A stretch of DNA of 64,000 bases from Archilochus colubris (taxonomy: Eukaryota; Chordata; Aves; Apodiformes; Trochilidae): the NCBI GenBank assembly GCA_023079485.1, contig CM041083.1, positions 177,710,480 to 177,774,479 on the forward strand, given 5' to 3'. The notes under the pieces were generated by a model. It made no database searches, was not told where the DNA came from, and saw nothing but the letters and a program-made list of their open reading frames with translations. The position numbers and the translations under genes are program-made. Positions 1-13,681 of this stretch are shown in pieces. Every line of letters begins with the position of its first letter. The first letter of the stretch is position 1.

Positions 1-1069
1 AAGTGAACAGTGAAATTATAATTCACCTCTGGGGACATGAAATAATATGTTTTAACAGACACCAATTTTCCCCTTCCTAATCAAACTTTTGGCTGTGAAT
101 AGGTGAACTTAGATGGTCTTCTTTTTGGTTTTTTTTTTTTAATTTGCCAGTCATAACAAGGGTATTAAACTCCCCTGAGAAGGCTCTAATGGTAAGAATA
201 CAGAGGTGTTATTTTATACTCCTGGGATCTGATGCAGCTTTCAGCTGCTCTACAGAAACATCACTTTTAATTCAAGATTCCTCAAGTATTTAATGTCCAC
301 TAAGTATCACAGTATCTGAGTTAGCTGTTATGCTCATTTTACCTACTGTAAAACATTTAGAGAAGTAGAAAAATTGGCCTAAATCTGTACAACTGGGAAG
401 AGGCATCATAACTCTTCTGTGGTCTCTGGGATTCATGTTTTTCTACTTCACAAACAGCCCAAGTCAGTGCCATGTTGTTACCAAAATGATATGGTCACAT
501 CTAAGTACCACACTTGTGCAAGCATTCACAGATCTGAGGTTAAGTATTAAAATTGAGGTCTCCTGAACTGGGTGGAAGCACATGAGGGAGGCTAAAAACA
601 TGGGAGAGGGGAAAAATGAAAGGAAATTCTGTTTTAATACCCTTGAAGCATGTTCTGGCAGTTCCAGAAGTCAATGTGGGTAGTAGTGAGGATTTCTGCT
701 ATGCTAAGCCATACTTGTGCTTCCATAACTCTGCATGGATGTGAAGTGACAAGTCAGCCTTTGCTGGGTGGCTTATGCTCACTTTATCTCCTTTCCAGAG
801 CTTTTGTCTGCAGAAGGTGTAACATGCCCTGTAATGTAAAAACAAACTTTTCCACCTGGAGCATGCAGCAATTTAAATGTGTGTCTATTCCCCATCATGG
901 TCACACTTCACACTGGGGAACACAAAACTTCTCCAGGGACTTCTAGGACAGTCAAGTGGCATTGCTGGCAACAAGGATAGGCAGACAAGCAAACTGTAAT
1001 TTTTATTCTTACTCATGTGCCCCAAAGTTTCATTACTAAAGTGGTTCCATCTTGAATGTGTTGCTACAG
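1..1069 (+). other. STARD13: STARD13 intron (3' part)
   Basis: This stretch precedes the first recognisable STARD13 exon and ends in a splice acceptor (TTGCTACAG at 1061-1069). I looked for the preceding START-domain exon, which should contain a Trp-Asp-Glu-Asp-Phe-type motif, and did not find it, so that exon should lie before the window. Short open frames here have no recognisable homology. A short poly-T tract sits near 121-141. Confidence 0.6.
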
Positions 1070-1246
1070 GACATGGAGGACAGATTTGCCAAAGGGGATG
1101 TGCATGCTGGTGGCCATCTCTGTGGAACATGAAGAGGCTCCTCTTATGGGAGCTGTGCGAGCAATCGTGATGGACTCTCAGTACTTGATAGAGCCATGTG
1201 GCTCAGGAAAAGCCAGGCTCACCCACATCTGCAGAATTGACCTAAA
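1070..1246 (+). CDS. STARD13: STARD13 penultimate coding exon, START domain
   Basis: The 177-base exon encodes the conserved START-domain stretch TWRTDLPKGMC, then SVEHEEA, AVRAIVMDSQYLIEPCGSGKARLTHICRIDLK. I recognise this as the DLC family (DLC1/STARD13/STARD8) and closest to STARD13. The family are RhoGAPs with SAM, RhoGAP and C-terminal START domains that switch off RhoA at focal adhesions and on mitochondria or lipid droplets; the START domain is a lipid-binding fold. The acceptor is CTACAG|G and the donor AAA|GTAAGT at 1247. The first base completes an Arg codon begun upstream, and the final AA is completed by the first base of the next exon to give Lys. Only the C-terminal part of the roughly 1,100-residue protein is in the window. 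DLC1 is the main alternative; neighbouring KL favours STARD13. Confidence 0.92.
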
Positions 1247-1616
1247 GTAAGTATTCCCACCTGCAAAAAGCAAATGTCCACTCAGCAGCTCAAAGCCATC
1301 AAGCTCAGGGTGGGGAAGTGTTTGGCACAAAGTCAATCTGGCTTTGTTGCTTTGTAGTCTTCCTTCAGTCTTTTCTATCCACTAGGCTCACTTCTTTGCT
1401 CAGCATCTACTGCTGCTATGATGTGATCATAAAAATAAAATCTGCTTATTTTATTACTGCAAGGGAGAGCTTCAGAGCAGGCTTACAATGACAAGTATTT
1501 GAAGTGCCCACCACCTCTGTGGGCAGTGGGGAGTAGGAAGCATGGCAAGCCCATTCCTGCAGGGCATGTCACTTGAGTATTTGAGTTTCTCAATAATTCT
1601 CTTTCCATTTCTTCAG
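1247..1616 (+). other. STARD13: STARD13 last intron
   Basis: A 370-base GT-AG intron: donor GTAAGT at 1247, polypyrimidine-rich acceptor ending TTTCTTCAG at 1616. An AG two bases further in (1617-1618) could also act as acceptor but would lose the frame into the conserved GHSPEW motif. Nothing else is recognisable inside. Confidence 0.9.
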
Positions 1617-1734
1617 AGGGCATTCCCCAGAGTGGTACAACAAAGGCTTTGGACATCTGTGTGCAGCAGAAGTTGCCAGGATCAGAAACTCATTTCAGCC
1701 TCTGATTGCTGAGGGACCAGAAACAAAAATCTGA
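1617..1734 (+). CDS. STARD13: STARD13 terminal coding exon
   Basis: After one base finishing the split Lys codon, 38 codons encode GHSPEWYNKGFGHLCAAEVA followed by RIRNSFQPLIAEGPETKI and TGA at 1732-1734. This is the characteristic C terminus of STARD13 START domains, forming the C-terminal helix that closes the lipid cavity. The strong match through to the stop shows the gene is intact here. Too short to stand out as an open reading frame, the exon is placed by homology plus frame continuity across the preceding intron. Confidence 0.93.
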
Positions 1735-4530
1735 GGAAGTGTTCCTGGGAACATGTGAGCATAAATCAGGGTCTGGCAGGGAATAGGAATACTGAAAGCA
1801 AAGATTTTATTTCAGCTGGAGAAATCTGACTAGACCTGGGTTTGTACAAAGGTGAAACAGGAATTTTATAGGAAAGTTTTTTTATTGTGGAGACTTCACC
1901 TCCCCCTGCCACATCCCTTCTGTATTAATTTCAGTTATTGAGGTAAACATTTCTTCAGAGAGCTTTTATCATTATTACTTTAAAATCAGACTATTGCCAT
2001 TACTTGTGTGTTACATAACTGGTATTTAAAGGCTTCTAAGAAGCATATTTTAATTGTAAATATATTATGTACAGTATGTATATATTTATCTATATTATAT
2101 CTATATATATGTATATGTATAAATTAATTATTTTGTATATAACTCAGTGCAAATCACTTGCATCAGTTGGACCTTAAATGAATCTGTCACTTGTTCCTTA
2201 GTGTGTCACTGCTCCATAAGCTGTGTTTGCTGTTATCACAGGGCTCTGGGCATCATCTGTGTGATAACAGGAACGCCTGTTCTCAAAGATGTGTCATGTT
2301 TGTGTATGCTGTGAGAAGGTACCTAGAAATAGATGTAGGAAGAATCATAAGTCCTAAGGAGGAGGGAGGCTACTGTACGGTTAAAAATAATGAGTGGGTC
2401 AGTTTCACCAAAAAACCATGTGGAAATGTAACTGAGAGAGGCATTTTGAAGACCATTTATATTCATTCAGCTGCAGAAAGTTTGTGACTGTTAATATAAG
2501 GTGTTGAGAACTTACCTATTGCCTTAATTAGTGGTATATCTGCTGCTTGAGAACCTGGCTGTGTGCAGTGTTCTAAGTAACTGGGCACCCTTGAAGAGTA
2601 GAGGATAATGCTGTGTGTGCTGAGGTGTCTGAAATCAGGCTGGTCAGTTATTCAGCCCTAAATCTGGGGTTTTAGCATTTTGTCTAGGTTCTGAGTCAGT
2701 GTTTCTGTGTTGTTCTTTCCTTCTCCCATAGAGATGGCTAATTGTTAAGAAGCTCCAAAGCAGATTTTCCACATCCAGTGGACACAAAGATGTGCAGATG
2801 AATACCATGCCTTTTAATATTCTTACTATACAAATAACTAAACTTTTTTTAAGCTTTTAAGCACAACACAGAGATTTAAAAGAATAAATGCAGACTATGC
2901 TTGGAAAGATTGCTTTTTATAGTAACAGCAAGCATTTTCATATTATGTTGCAAGGATCTGCATGATTCTGCCTCTATAGGCATTGGTGGGAGCGGGATTA
3001 GCCCCTGACTATGAGGAGTAGGAGCCATTTAAGCCTATTATATCATTTCATTTTCAGGGACCTATTATTCTGCTAATGGAAGAATGCTTTAAAAGTAATA
3101 ATAATAATTTCTTGATGTTACCTTTGAGGCAGGGTTCTGTTTTGTTTTTAACTAACCTAAGACCAAAAGTGATATTACATCTAGGATTCAATAAGAATGT
3201 ACAAGCCTGTTAATACTGTTCTTCATTAACCACATTTGTTCACTTTGACTTTATTTATTGCTGCATAAACCAGCTGAGTCATTCATAGCCAGTCTTTCAG
3301 CTCAGTCCTTCCAACAAAATCCACTAAGATTTAGTGTGAGGTCAGTGAAGAGGGACACACATCCTACACCAAGCTACACAAATCAGGTTTTGTGCCCTGA
3401 TTCAGAAGATGGGGAGATCTCCTCATCAAAGCCAGTGCTTTGAATCTACCCTAGGTATGGGAGCTGTGGGGTGGTGGACTATGTGTGAGTCCTTGCTTGC
3501 TGCTAAAGCATGGTCCCTCGTGCACACACAGAAGGCCTGGGGGTGTAGGGCAGCCCTGTAATCTGAGAAAGCAATCTTGTGAGAGCTTGGGGAGGACAGG
3601 GGCAGGGTGACCCAGCACAGTGTCCCCATGGAGCAGCAGGACCCTAAAAAAGTTACTGTCATCTTCTGCCATCAGCTGCTCCACCCATGTTTTACTGTGC
3701 AGCTCATAGGGTCAGGGAGGTTGGCTGCCCAGGAGCTCCTGCCAAGAGTTTCTGACCAACAACAGTTGCAATGTGCAACTCCTGTGTGTTATTCAGTCTT
3801 AAAGACAGGGGAGTGCTCACACCCTTGCATGGTGTGTTGAGGTCTGGCAGCCACCACCACTGCCCAGCTCCATCCTTCCAGGGAGCAAGCAGGGGCTTGA
3901 GAGCTGGCAGGGCACAACTGTTCCCTTGGTCCCCTCTGGTTCCAGTGAGACTGCCACACCATAGAGCAGCATCTCGTCCCCAGATGCCCATAGCCACAGC
4001 AGCAGGTTTCTCACTGGCTCTTTTCCAAAACTTGAGCAATTAGAGCACTTCTGCTATATTAGTTTGCATAAATTAATACAATAGTGCCTCAGTGTTACTG
4101 GGTTAGTGCAGAATTTCTGGCCCTGGGAATGGCAATTACCTGACAATAAATAATTTCTTTAGGAAATGAAGGGAAAACCTCGACAGTGGTTTTATCCTGT
4201 CTGACAAGGCATCAAACAGCTGGAAGAGGCTCTGTGCCACTTGCTGCTGTAAGCAGGGTAGGTTCTCCTCCTACCCTTGCAGAAGCTCTGTCATGTGCTT
4301 CTGATATCTCTAAGCCATGTATCAATGAAATAAGATCTTTTTTAATGCACATTATGCTGAGTCTACCATTCAGTTACCACAGTATTTTGTATTGTTACAT
4401 TTCTATTGAGAGTACATTATGATAATTGCATTTTTAAATGTTATACTCATATCAATACCTCATATTTTTACCTCATCTGTTGGTATCAGTCATTAGTTGT
4501 AAATAAATAATTGCAGAGCTGAATAAATTT
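1735..4530 (+). other. STARD13: STARD13 3' untranslated region (probable extent)
   Basis: No coding potential is recognised after the STARD13 stop. The sequence is AT-rich, with an AT-repeat stretch at about 2045-2135. Several AATAAA hexamers occur on the + strand, for example 2883-2888 and a close pair at 4502-4507 and 4522-4527. The pair is followed within about 40 bases by a T/G-rich run (TTTCCTTTGTGGG), which fits a main cleavage site. A UTR of about 2.8 kb is in the range I expect for this gene, but the end is inferred. Confidence 0.5.
4502..4527 (+). terminator. STARD13: Candidate STARD13 polyadenylation signals
   Basis: Two AATAAA hexamers 20 bases apart (4502-4507, 4522-4527) precede a T/G-rich downstream element near 4554-4566. 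No transcript evidence is available; earlier hexamers such as 2883-2888 could be used instead or as well. Confidence 0.4.
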
Positions 4531-7500
4531 ACATATACTAAAAAAATCACATTTCCTTTGTGGGCTCATTTCATCCTTTGGCACAAGAAACACAGTCCAT
4601 TTAAGCCCTTGTTCTCTTTATTGCAGCCTTCTGTGTACTAAACTGTTCTGGTATGGGATTTCAATAATGATTTTAGGCTCAAAATGGCACTGTTGTCTGT
4701 TATCTTACAATGTTCTTAAACATACAAGAGCTTTATGTCCAAGATTACATTTTTACAAGAAGCTTGAGCTAGAATGGCTGGCAAACACATTCAGCAGGGT
4801 CCAGGTTTCTGACTCTCACTGAATTCAGCCATGTTTCTGCATGTATATTTGTGTCAGTAATCCAAGTCCAGGTACCTAGAGACTGACTGTGCAGCTGAGA
4901 TGCTGGATGTTGCATTCACATCATCAGACTTCAGCCATCTCAAATCCAGCAAGCAAAAGACAAAATGATGCACCAGCAGGATAGTGATTCTTGTTTGTCT
5001 TACACACACCTACAAATAGGGCCACCCAAAGCAACCTTTATTCTCTCTTCAGATCTCTCTTGAATTATGAAAAGAAGCAGAGTCTCAGAAAACAGGATGC
5101 TGAGCTACAAGAGGCCATCTAGGATGGGATAAACCTTTTTGTCTCAACATTCAGAGAAAGCTCAATATTAAACTTTGGACTGAAAGAAAGTACTTCTCTC
5201 CAGCTGTCTGCTGAGACGGTCAGCTGTTTTAAGTTCTTCCTTTCTTATAAAGAATAAAATATGTGATGCCTTCTCATTTCCACCTCTCCCTCCCACCCAC
5301 CTCCAGGAATGTCAGAGCAAAAAGACTGTCTTAACCCTAATAGCACTGGTGTTTCAGTTCTTGGTAGGTGCAGTCTTTATCATGGTAAAATCTTGGGCAT
5401 CCATCCTCTCTCCAGTGCCTTGCAGGGATCACCAGCAAGGCATCCCTCTGACTGATGATGCATTTGCTCTGCAGAATCAGTGTCAGCCTTGGAGGATCTT
5501 GGTAGGCCTATGAGAAGTTGCTCTTCAGAATGACAGGTAGCTGTTAAATGAGCACAGCCTCAACATACTGTAATGACTATGAGATGAAAATATTGGAAGA
5601 AATACTATTGGAGCCTGCAAATCAAAGAGGAGAGGATAAAAACAAATCGCTGATCCAGCTCAGTAGTGACACAGACAAGCTGGGAAGTGAATACAGACCT
5701 TGCCAGAGAGGAAGCAGAACTTAAATGGCAGGACCTGCTCACAGTCCCCTGGGAACCCGTCATGGCAATGCCATCTTCTCCTAGCCACATGTGTGTCTAT
5801 CTCAGCTGCACATGGGCTTCATTTGGCTGGGTGCTTGGCCAGGCAGACTCTGTTGTTACAGCAGCAGTTTCACATCACAGCGTGCCAGGGCCAGGAACAC
5901 AGGGCATCAAACCCCAGCTTCAGCACAAGGTGGGTATTTGGACTTTGTTAAAATGTACAATTTAATTTTTGAGGCATCTGGTTCCCTCAGCTTCATGGGT
6001 TACACAGCTATACTATGCAGAAAGTTAACATCCCTCCCCCAGAGTGGCAGTGGGTGCAGAGCAGATCCCACCCAGCACTGACTGCAGCCTCTCCTGCTTC
6101 AGATGGGTGCATAGAACGCAGGGGGCAACACAGAGCAGAGCAATGGGGCTGGGTTAATGAGTGAACCACAGGGAAAACATTACAACACTGCAGGTAACTG
6201 TTCGCCTGTGTTTATAGGCTCATGTTGGGGAGGTCTTACTCCCAGATATCCTCCCTAGTCCACAAAGGACCCGGAAACCTATGGCTCTTTACACCCCTGA
6301 TGCTGGCTTCTCTCACATGAAAAGTAAGATGAACACTTAACAGCCTTCTGCCCCTTTGACCCTGAAAACAGGATGTTTATCCCCATTCCTGATCTCCCAC
6401 ACGTAGCTATTTTCCACTGCTCTTTTCTACTATCTAAGCACAAGCTCCCGGGCTCTGCCCTCTTCTCCACTGAGTCCCAGGCTGCACAGGAGGCCACAAA
6501 CCCTCAGAACAGGCTGTTCATAGCCAAGCAGTCAATGGGCCCAGCCCCAACTTCGATGGGAGGGTGCCAGGCATTGCCAGCCTGCCAGGGTTCTGGTCTG
6601 CAAATGTCCCACCCTGGACAAAAATCCAGGGTGGAGAGAAACCACCTCTGCTTCTCTCCTCGAAGGAGGGAGGAAGGCAAGAAGAGAAAAATAACTGCAC
6701 AGATGCTCCTCAGTCCCACTGCAACAACAGCTCAGAGCCTTTCATCCTTCCCCAGGGGGTGTGTGTCCAGCGAGATGGGGAGGAGGCTAAAAGCAGTTTG
6801 GAGGCAGGGAGCTGCACTTTGCCTTCAGCTGCAGTGTGCAGTTCATCAGCACAGATTGCAAGGAGACAGGATGGGGCCTCTGGCTGTGCCTGTGCTTTAG
6901 GGAGAAAATATCACTTTCCACAGCAAGAGCTTCTGCTCCAGCATGACATGGCCCAGCTTGGCCAGAGCAGCTGCATGGAGTCCCACTGGCAGCTAGCTGG
7001 AGGATTATGGCTTATTTCTTAATTAAAATACTCAATTCTGCAAAAGGCACTTGGGAAACTCAGACTTAAACTGCAGACTCTGCTCTTTCTCTTTCACCTG
7101 CTCGGAACAGCTCTGAAACAGACACATGGCTGAAACACAGAGCCAGCACTTGCTACACTGAGGATTTGCAACAGCTTGTAATTTATGACAGCAAATTAGC
7201 CACAGGGCCATCTCTCCCTCCCTAGACCAGCTTGTTCCACTCCTTGCTGGAATGGCTCCTTTTCCTTGAAAGGATCCATATTGAATTTCTTAGGGGTTTT
7301 TGTTTTTTAATTAAACAAATGTGGGAGCCACAGGTGATGGAGCAGGTAGGTGTCACTCTCCCATCAGCATCTGCTGGCCATCAGTACCTGCCACATCTGC
7401 AGGACAGATGTTAGCTGGGTGTCTGCATGCTCCCTGGCCTCAGACCTCAGCAGGGCAGCAGCCCAGAGTCTGCCAGCCCTCTGCTGCACCTCACCAGCTC

Positions 7501-10500
7501 CAGCTGGGCTTGGTCTTCACAGTGGTAGGACCAGAAGAACCACCAGAAGCTGGTCTGGCATGATCATGAACAATGTCTTTTTTTTTTTCCCCTCAGACTC
7601 TTTCATTTTAGAGACTTGCCACAGGGGTAGCTGAAAGCAGGGGGTGGGATTTATCAGCACCAAACACCCACCCATGTGCCACACTGCTGGATGCCACTAA
7701 CCCTGCATGAGTGAGGAGCCCACCACGTCTGTCAGTGCAGACCACTCTGGGTCACAGTGTTTTGCCCACCGTTGGGCTGTTCCCAGGGGCATGTGAACTC
7801 AGAACTGGGCCTTCAAAGTGTAGGATTTTAGCTCTTCAGCCTGGATTTCTCTTTCCCTGGAGATATGTCCCTTTCCTCCTGGCCCAGGGAAGAGGGATTG
7901 TGCCTGCCCCTTCCCCAGGCTCACAGTGTTGGGCTTACCACGTGTCTGCTGCTTTGCAAAAGATGCAAAAAACTGGTTGAGAAGAAACTTATTCTTCAAT
8001 GGCTGTATTTGAGGATCCTTGGTGACAAATAGGGCTGTGGGCAAAGAAGGAAGAGCTCTGCTCTGGCAGCTCCATGTTCTCAGATTTGCCACATGCCCCT
8101 GCATATGGCACAGCAGTAGCTCAATTCTGGGGCCATGGAACAGCAAGAGCACCATTTCAGAGCCAGCATCTGGCAGAGCCCAAGCCAGGCTGTTGCAGCA
8201 CCAATGCACACCTGGATCCATCCAGCAGCAGTAACCCCACCATAACACAGAGTGAGCCATCACACCTGGGGTAGTCATGTACACTTCTCAGTCACTCAGA
8301 ACAAACCCATCCACAAACATCACCTCGAATGGAGTTTTCTGGCTGTGCTGTGCTATGCTGATGCCCAACCATGGCCTTTTTGAGCTGGGCTTATCATCTG
8401 GTTTTCTTGTGTAGGTTTTCTCTACCCTCCAACTGAGGCTGGGGGACTTGTAAATAGCTGAGCGGTGACGTTCATCTCACTGCAGAAACCACCAGGACAG
8501 TGATGGAGAAACTTGTGGTTATTATCAATGCACATAAAAATAATGGTTACAAATAATGAAAAATGAAATGGTCTAAGGCAAAATGTTACAATATGACGGC
8601 CTCCTTGACCTCCCAGTATGTCTTGCTTTGGGCAGCCTTTTCCAGCAATCACTGGTATTTATCAGAAAAGAGATACAGTTATTGCATTCAGCTTTTTCAA
8701 ATAATTGAGTAATTTAATCTTTTAAGTGCCTCTGAGATCACTTGCTGTAATTAAAGACAGAAGATGAGTGACTGAAGTACAAAAGCATTGGAGGATTTAA
8801 AAATGAACGTGTCCTTGACTGCATCTCCTGTGCATTTATATAATGATTATCCCACATTAATATGACCAAACAGATGAAAGGAGAAAATAAAAGAGCTTGG
8901 TTGCATTATTTTTCTTCCAGCCCAATAACAATGTATCACCAGCTGGAGGAATGTGTCTGTGAATACCAAGCAGGAGCAACCAGGGGCTGCCAAGTGCAGG
9001 ACCCCACCAGCTCCCGCTGCGAGGGGCGAGGAAAGGCAACATCCGCTCCCGGATCCTGCAGCAGTGTGGCTGATAAATGTGCTACAAATGTGTATGAAAT
9101 TCACAAACAGCCATCAGAAGTGGGCTTAAAGGCTCAGCTAGCTCCGAGATGACTGCGACACTGGCAGCTTACTTTATGAGCAATTATTTTCTCAGCTTTT
9201 GGAAATAAGACCCACTTGATCCCAGTGGAGAGGAGGAGGCAGAAGGGTTGCTGCAAAGGAATAACTATCATTTAAAAAAAAAATCCATAAGGACTGCATA
9301 GAGCAGTTTGTCTTCTAAATAACTACATGCCCTGGCATACCTGTGACATACCTGTAGCTCCCCATTTCATAGCTCAAATGTAAATAAATATGTGACTGAA
9401 GAAGGGAGAGGAGCTGGCCCTGCTCTGCTTTTCAGGCATCACTAAGCCCTTGGATCATGCTTGTCCCAGGCTGGAGGAGCTGCAGTAGAGCACCCCTTTT
9501 GGCGCCTTCAAAGATGACCAGAAAGGCTTCAGCCTTCTGGGAAACACTCCTTGTCTGCTCATTCCCTTCTCTTTCCTGGCAGGGCATCCAATGGGCTCCA
9601 GATCGACTGTGCTATTGCCAGATTACAAAACTTTGTCACCTCGTAAAAGTTTACAGCGCAGGTAGTTTATACTGTTACACCTCTTGAACTAAACACTCAG
9701 CCAGTTTGTGGTTCCCTCTGGCGGGAGGAAGAACAGAGCTCTTGGGTCAGGTGCTGTGTTTGTGCAGCTCTGCTGGGTTCCAGCCCTGCCAAAAGCCTGC
9801 TGCAGAGCCCCAAGCACAGAAAGGGGTAATGCAACAGCCAGCTGGTTGCCCAGAGCCAAGCCATCAGTTCAAGAGCATCCTGCCAGGACTCACTGCTGGG
9901 TCTGCTTTTCCTCTGGGTCCCACCATATGTCTCACCTGAGAGGCACCTGGGGCTCAGCACTAATTCTTCCTGGGGGGGAAGCTCCAGCTATGGGACTCAG
10001 AAGCTGTTGCCCAGGTTCACCCATTCCCTGCAAGAGCTGATGCCATTAAAAACAAAACAAACCAAACAAACAAACAAACAAACAAACAAACAAAAAAAAA
10101 AAAAAAAAAAAAGGTGTGAGAAGTACAGTATCCTAGGTTAGGGTGGAAGAGTTAAAGCTGATCCCAGGCCTGTCAAAAAAAAAAAAACTGTCTTGTTACT
10201 CTAGTGGCAAAAAAGAAACTCTTTTCACTAATAGAACAGAACTAAAGTAAAAAGTAATCCAACTGGATGCAAATTTGCAGTATTTAAAAAATCCCTCCAC
10301 TGTCATTCCCCCTGCTTTGCTCAGTGCCTGTGGCAGCAAGCACCTCTCCTACCTGCTAGTGCCCAGCTTCCCTCTAAACCTCAGACACCCATGGGACCAC
10401 CTGGGACTCAGGCCAGAAACACAACTGGGTGTTGTGTTTCCTCTGGGTGCTCCCCCTGGGTGAACTCAGGGGAGCTGGGGCCAGATAAGGATGCTTCACC

Positions 10501-13500
10501 TGTGCTTGTTGTGAGTAACTCTTGCAACAAGGAAGGCTTTTGACAGCAAAATTGATAACATAGGAGGTACATCATTAGGAGAAAAATACCAGAGGTAGGG
10601 AGTTTTCAGAGTAGATTTTTGGTTTCTTTTTTTTTTTTTTTTTTAAACAAAGCATATTTGAAGTTCCATGACCCATCCCCATATGAGGAATCTGTTCCCC
10701 ACACTCCCAGGATGAGGAACTCATGCATCTGCTTGTGCCTGTGGCTCTCCAGCCCTGCCTTGTTAATATTTGTTAGTATTTCCCCAGGATTCTCTCTGCC
10801 CCACTGGCCCTTTTGCCACTCCTTCACAAATACACAAAGCATCACAAAATAGTAGCCAGCAAAATGTCAGCACCCACAAGTGTCTTGGCTGTAGGCTGTT
10901 ACTTCAACTTTCTGGTTTCTTAACGATCTTCATTTTCTCAGAACCTCTTGACAGTGGTGTTTCTGTTCAACTCACAGAACAAAATAAAAGCCTCTGATAC
11001 ACTGGAGCCTGCCACTTTAATCTCACCTCATTATTCCTTCTTTTTCCAATCTCTTGAAAAGGATGCACTTAAGTGGCCAGCACCAGCTGTAGCCTTGTGA
11101 CTGCTGGCAAAGAGTGGTTTGGCAATCCACAAGTGGCACATCAGTGATGGGAACAGCTTTCCCCTTTCTTTTCCTTGCCTCCTCTTCTCAGCTTTGCATG
11201 ACTGAAGAAGGAACAAGACTGAACTTTCTCAAATGAAGCTGAAATCTAGCTCCTAAATCTGACTTCTTCATCTTGAATAAGGGCATTTTCACCTAAGGGT
11301 TTTGGGTTTTTTTGCAAGCAGAATGAACAGAACAAGCTCTCTAAATGACTCAGAAGCAAATAAATACAAAACAAGGAGAAAAGTAAAAGGCAAGCTGTGT
11401 GCTTAAACACACTGACACTTGTGTGGCCACTGTCCCATTCGTTAGATTTTTCTTTTTCATCTTCCTGTAACCTTGACATTTACTTTCCTTAGGATGTTTA
11501 ATAAAGATGCCACCGACTGACTGCTTAGAGCCACAACTATGCTGACAAAATCCTCCAAGCCTGTGAGTAACTTCCCTGGAAGAGCTGTCAGATTTACTGC
11601 AGTGTTACTGCATTATATATGGTTACTTCCACTGGCTTTTTAAATAGCACTAGTCACTCTCAAATAAAAAAAAAAAAAACAAAATTTGGAGAACCAAAAT
11701 TCCTCTAAAGCCCTAGGTCTGTTAGAAAAAGCTCTGTTTAGACACAGGCCCCAGCGAACTTCAGCAAAAGTTACAGTTATTTATGTGGCACTGGAAAAAC
11801 AAACAGGGACACAAACTTCTTTAAGATTTACCATAATAGCCTCTCCTAAGGTTATGCTTAGGAGGTACTTTGCACTTCATGCTGCAAACAGAGAGACTGG
11901 ACAGATTAAACAATAAAATCACATTACAGTTTGTTATGTACAGTATCTTTATTTCATTTCTGAGATTGCATAAAAATAATATACTAGTCATTCTTTCTTT
12001 TAGCAAAGACATCCCTCCCACAGTCATGTTGCACAATATTTTCAATAAATTAAACAGAAGCTTTGCATTCATATCACAAAATATTTTGAATTAAAATACA
12101 TCTTTGCATTTTACAGCATGTCTAATCTGAGATGAGCAAAGTGGCAACACTATTTCATCCTAGAAACATCAAGAAATCAGTCAACATACTTCAGAAAATA
12201 CCATGCCAGAGCTGCCTGCAGCCTGAGTGTGGAGTTCCCTCTGCTCAAAGCCCTTGCTGTGGTTGGTGTTTCTGCTCTAGATGTATAGATGATGGCAGGG
12301 AAGTGCCAGATCACTGCTCACACATGGCTATCAAACAGGAGAAGTGTCCCACGGCCCCCAGCCTGATGGCAGGAGGTGATTACTGCATCAGTTTGCATGA
12401 GCACACAGCAATTCTCCTTGGACAGGTACCTAATCTTTGCCTATTCAAGGGCTTTTTAGTTGTTATTGGGCTGTGATTTATTGTTTTTTTTCAAAGATCG
12501 ACAAGAAACTCACGCTGGCCCCTGATTACAGAAAATGCAGCAGATTACCGAGGCAGAGCCGATGCCATTATCCCCATCAGAGCAGCCTCTACTTTCCCTG
12601 GCCCATCCTTACTCAGATCACCCTGGGAGCACCGGGGTGGCACCTCGGGCAGGCGGCTCAGGAGAAGGCTTTGCCAGATGCTGTGCCCAGCTCCAGCCCC
12701 TCACTGCTCTGCTGGGAGGTCTCAAATCTCTTCCCAAGGGAAGAGCACCAAAGGCTGAGTTATTTCTCTGGACCACTGCACCACGGGAAGATGCGATCAT
12801 ACAGCTTCGTCGCAACAAATCCCAATTTACCTACAAATTAGATATCCAGCTGGTGCCATCTGCCTGCCGGTGGCCACATATCACCCAGCCTCTGCGGGAA
12901 GAGCCTGCAGCATCTCCTGCCTGCTCAGACTGCTGCTTCACGCATTGCCCTGGGCCATTAAACAGGACAAGGCAGCACCTGGCTGGATGGTTACCGGGCA
13001 GTGAAGTGTCAGGGATGGGCTCAGACCCACTGGCACAGCACCAGTGTTCTGCTGGACTTGTCCTGCCCAGACCCCAAACCCAGGGGAGGAACATACACAC
13101 AGCTTCTCAGAAACATCAGCTCCAGACTTTTTGTGTTTCACCACCAGCAAAATAATTCCAATATACACACACACGCACACATGTAACATACAAGTCAGGC
13201 ATGACCTGGCTACATTTTGTAGTAAATGAATGTCACTTTTTGTGACCTTACTGTGAAGGTATCTTCCTACTGGAGTGATGTATTGCAAGGTGCTTCATTG
13301 CCATGCCATGAAGAAAGCCATTTGACATTTCACACATTTAGGGAGAACTGCTTCTTCCTAATCCACACTGTGCCAGGCTTCAATGCATAAACATACAGCA
13401 GTGTAAAGTCTGCTCTTCTTCGGCAAGTTCTATCAGGCTATAAATATTTTTACATATATTTATAATATATGTAAAAAATCTACCCTCATCTACCCTGAAT

Positions 13501-13681
13501 TTTCCTTAATCTTTATACCAAAATATATATTAGTGCAAAGACAGACCTTTTTAAGACTGGAACTCAAGGACTAATATATTAATCATTATGATAAGATACT
13601 AATTCTTTTCTATTTCTACAGGTTATTTAAGAAAAAATATGATCTTAAGTTACAAATTAAAATTGTATTTCATATCTAAGT
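4531..13681. other. STARD13-KL intergenic region
   Basis: This space between the two convergent 3' ends holds no gene I recognise. Short open frames on both strands look like chance. Visible elements are an A/C-rich microsatellite at 10047-10112, poly-T runs near 7579-7590 and 10627-10643, and a comparatively GC-rich patch at about 12490-13100 described separately. The KL transcript may extend into the right part, because - strand AATAAA hexamers occur at 12477-12482 and 11948-11953. Confidence 0.6.
10047..10112. repeat. (AAAC)n / poly-A microsatellite
   Basis: About eleven AAAC-type units run directly into a poly-A tract of roughly 20 bases. It could be a decayed retrotransposon tail on the + strand, but no element body is recognisable to the left. 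Confidence 0.9.

Noticed and set aside
2191..2487. 98-codon frame in the STARD13 3' UTR as a coding exon
   Set aside because: It lies after the STARD13 stop, has no domain or conserved wording, and lacks convincing splice context.
3704..4039. Overlapping frames on both strands near 3.7-4.0 kb
   Set aside because: GC-richer UTR or intergenic sequence with frames on both strands and no homology; treated as chance.
6373..6900. 175-codon + strand frame
   Set aside because: No domain, low-complexity composition, competing frames on both strands, and no start or splice context; unsupported.
7799..8284. 161-codon - strand frame in the intergenic region
   Set aside because: No recognisable domain, no splice context, and overlapping frames on the other strand; treated as chance.
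10047..10112. CRISPR-like or processed-pseudogene tail
   Set aside because: Simple AAAC/A microsatellite with no spacers, no flanking cDNA-like sequence and no target duplication.
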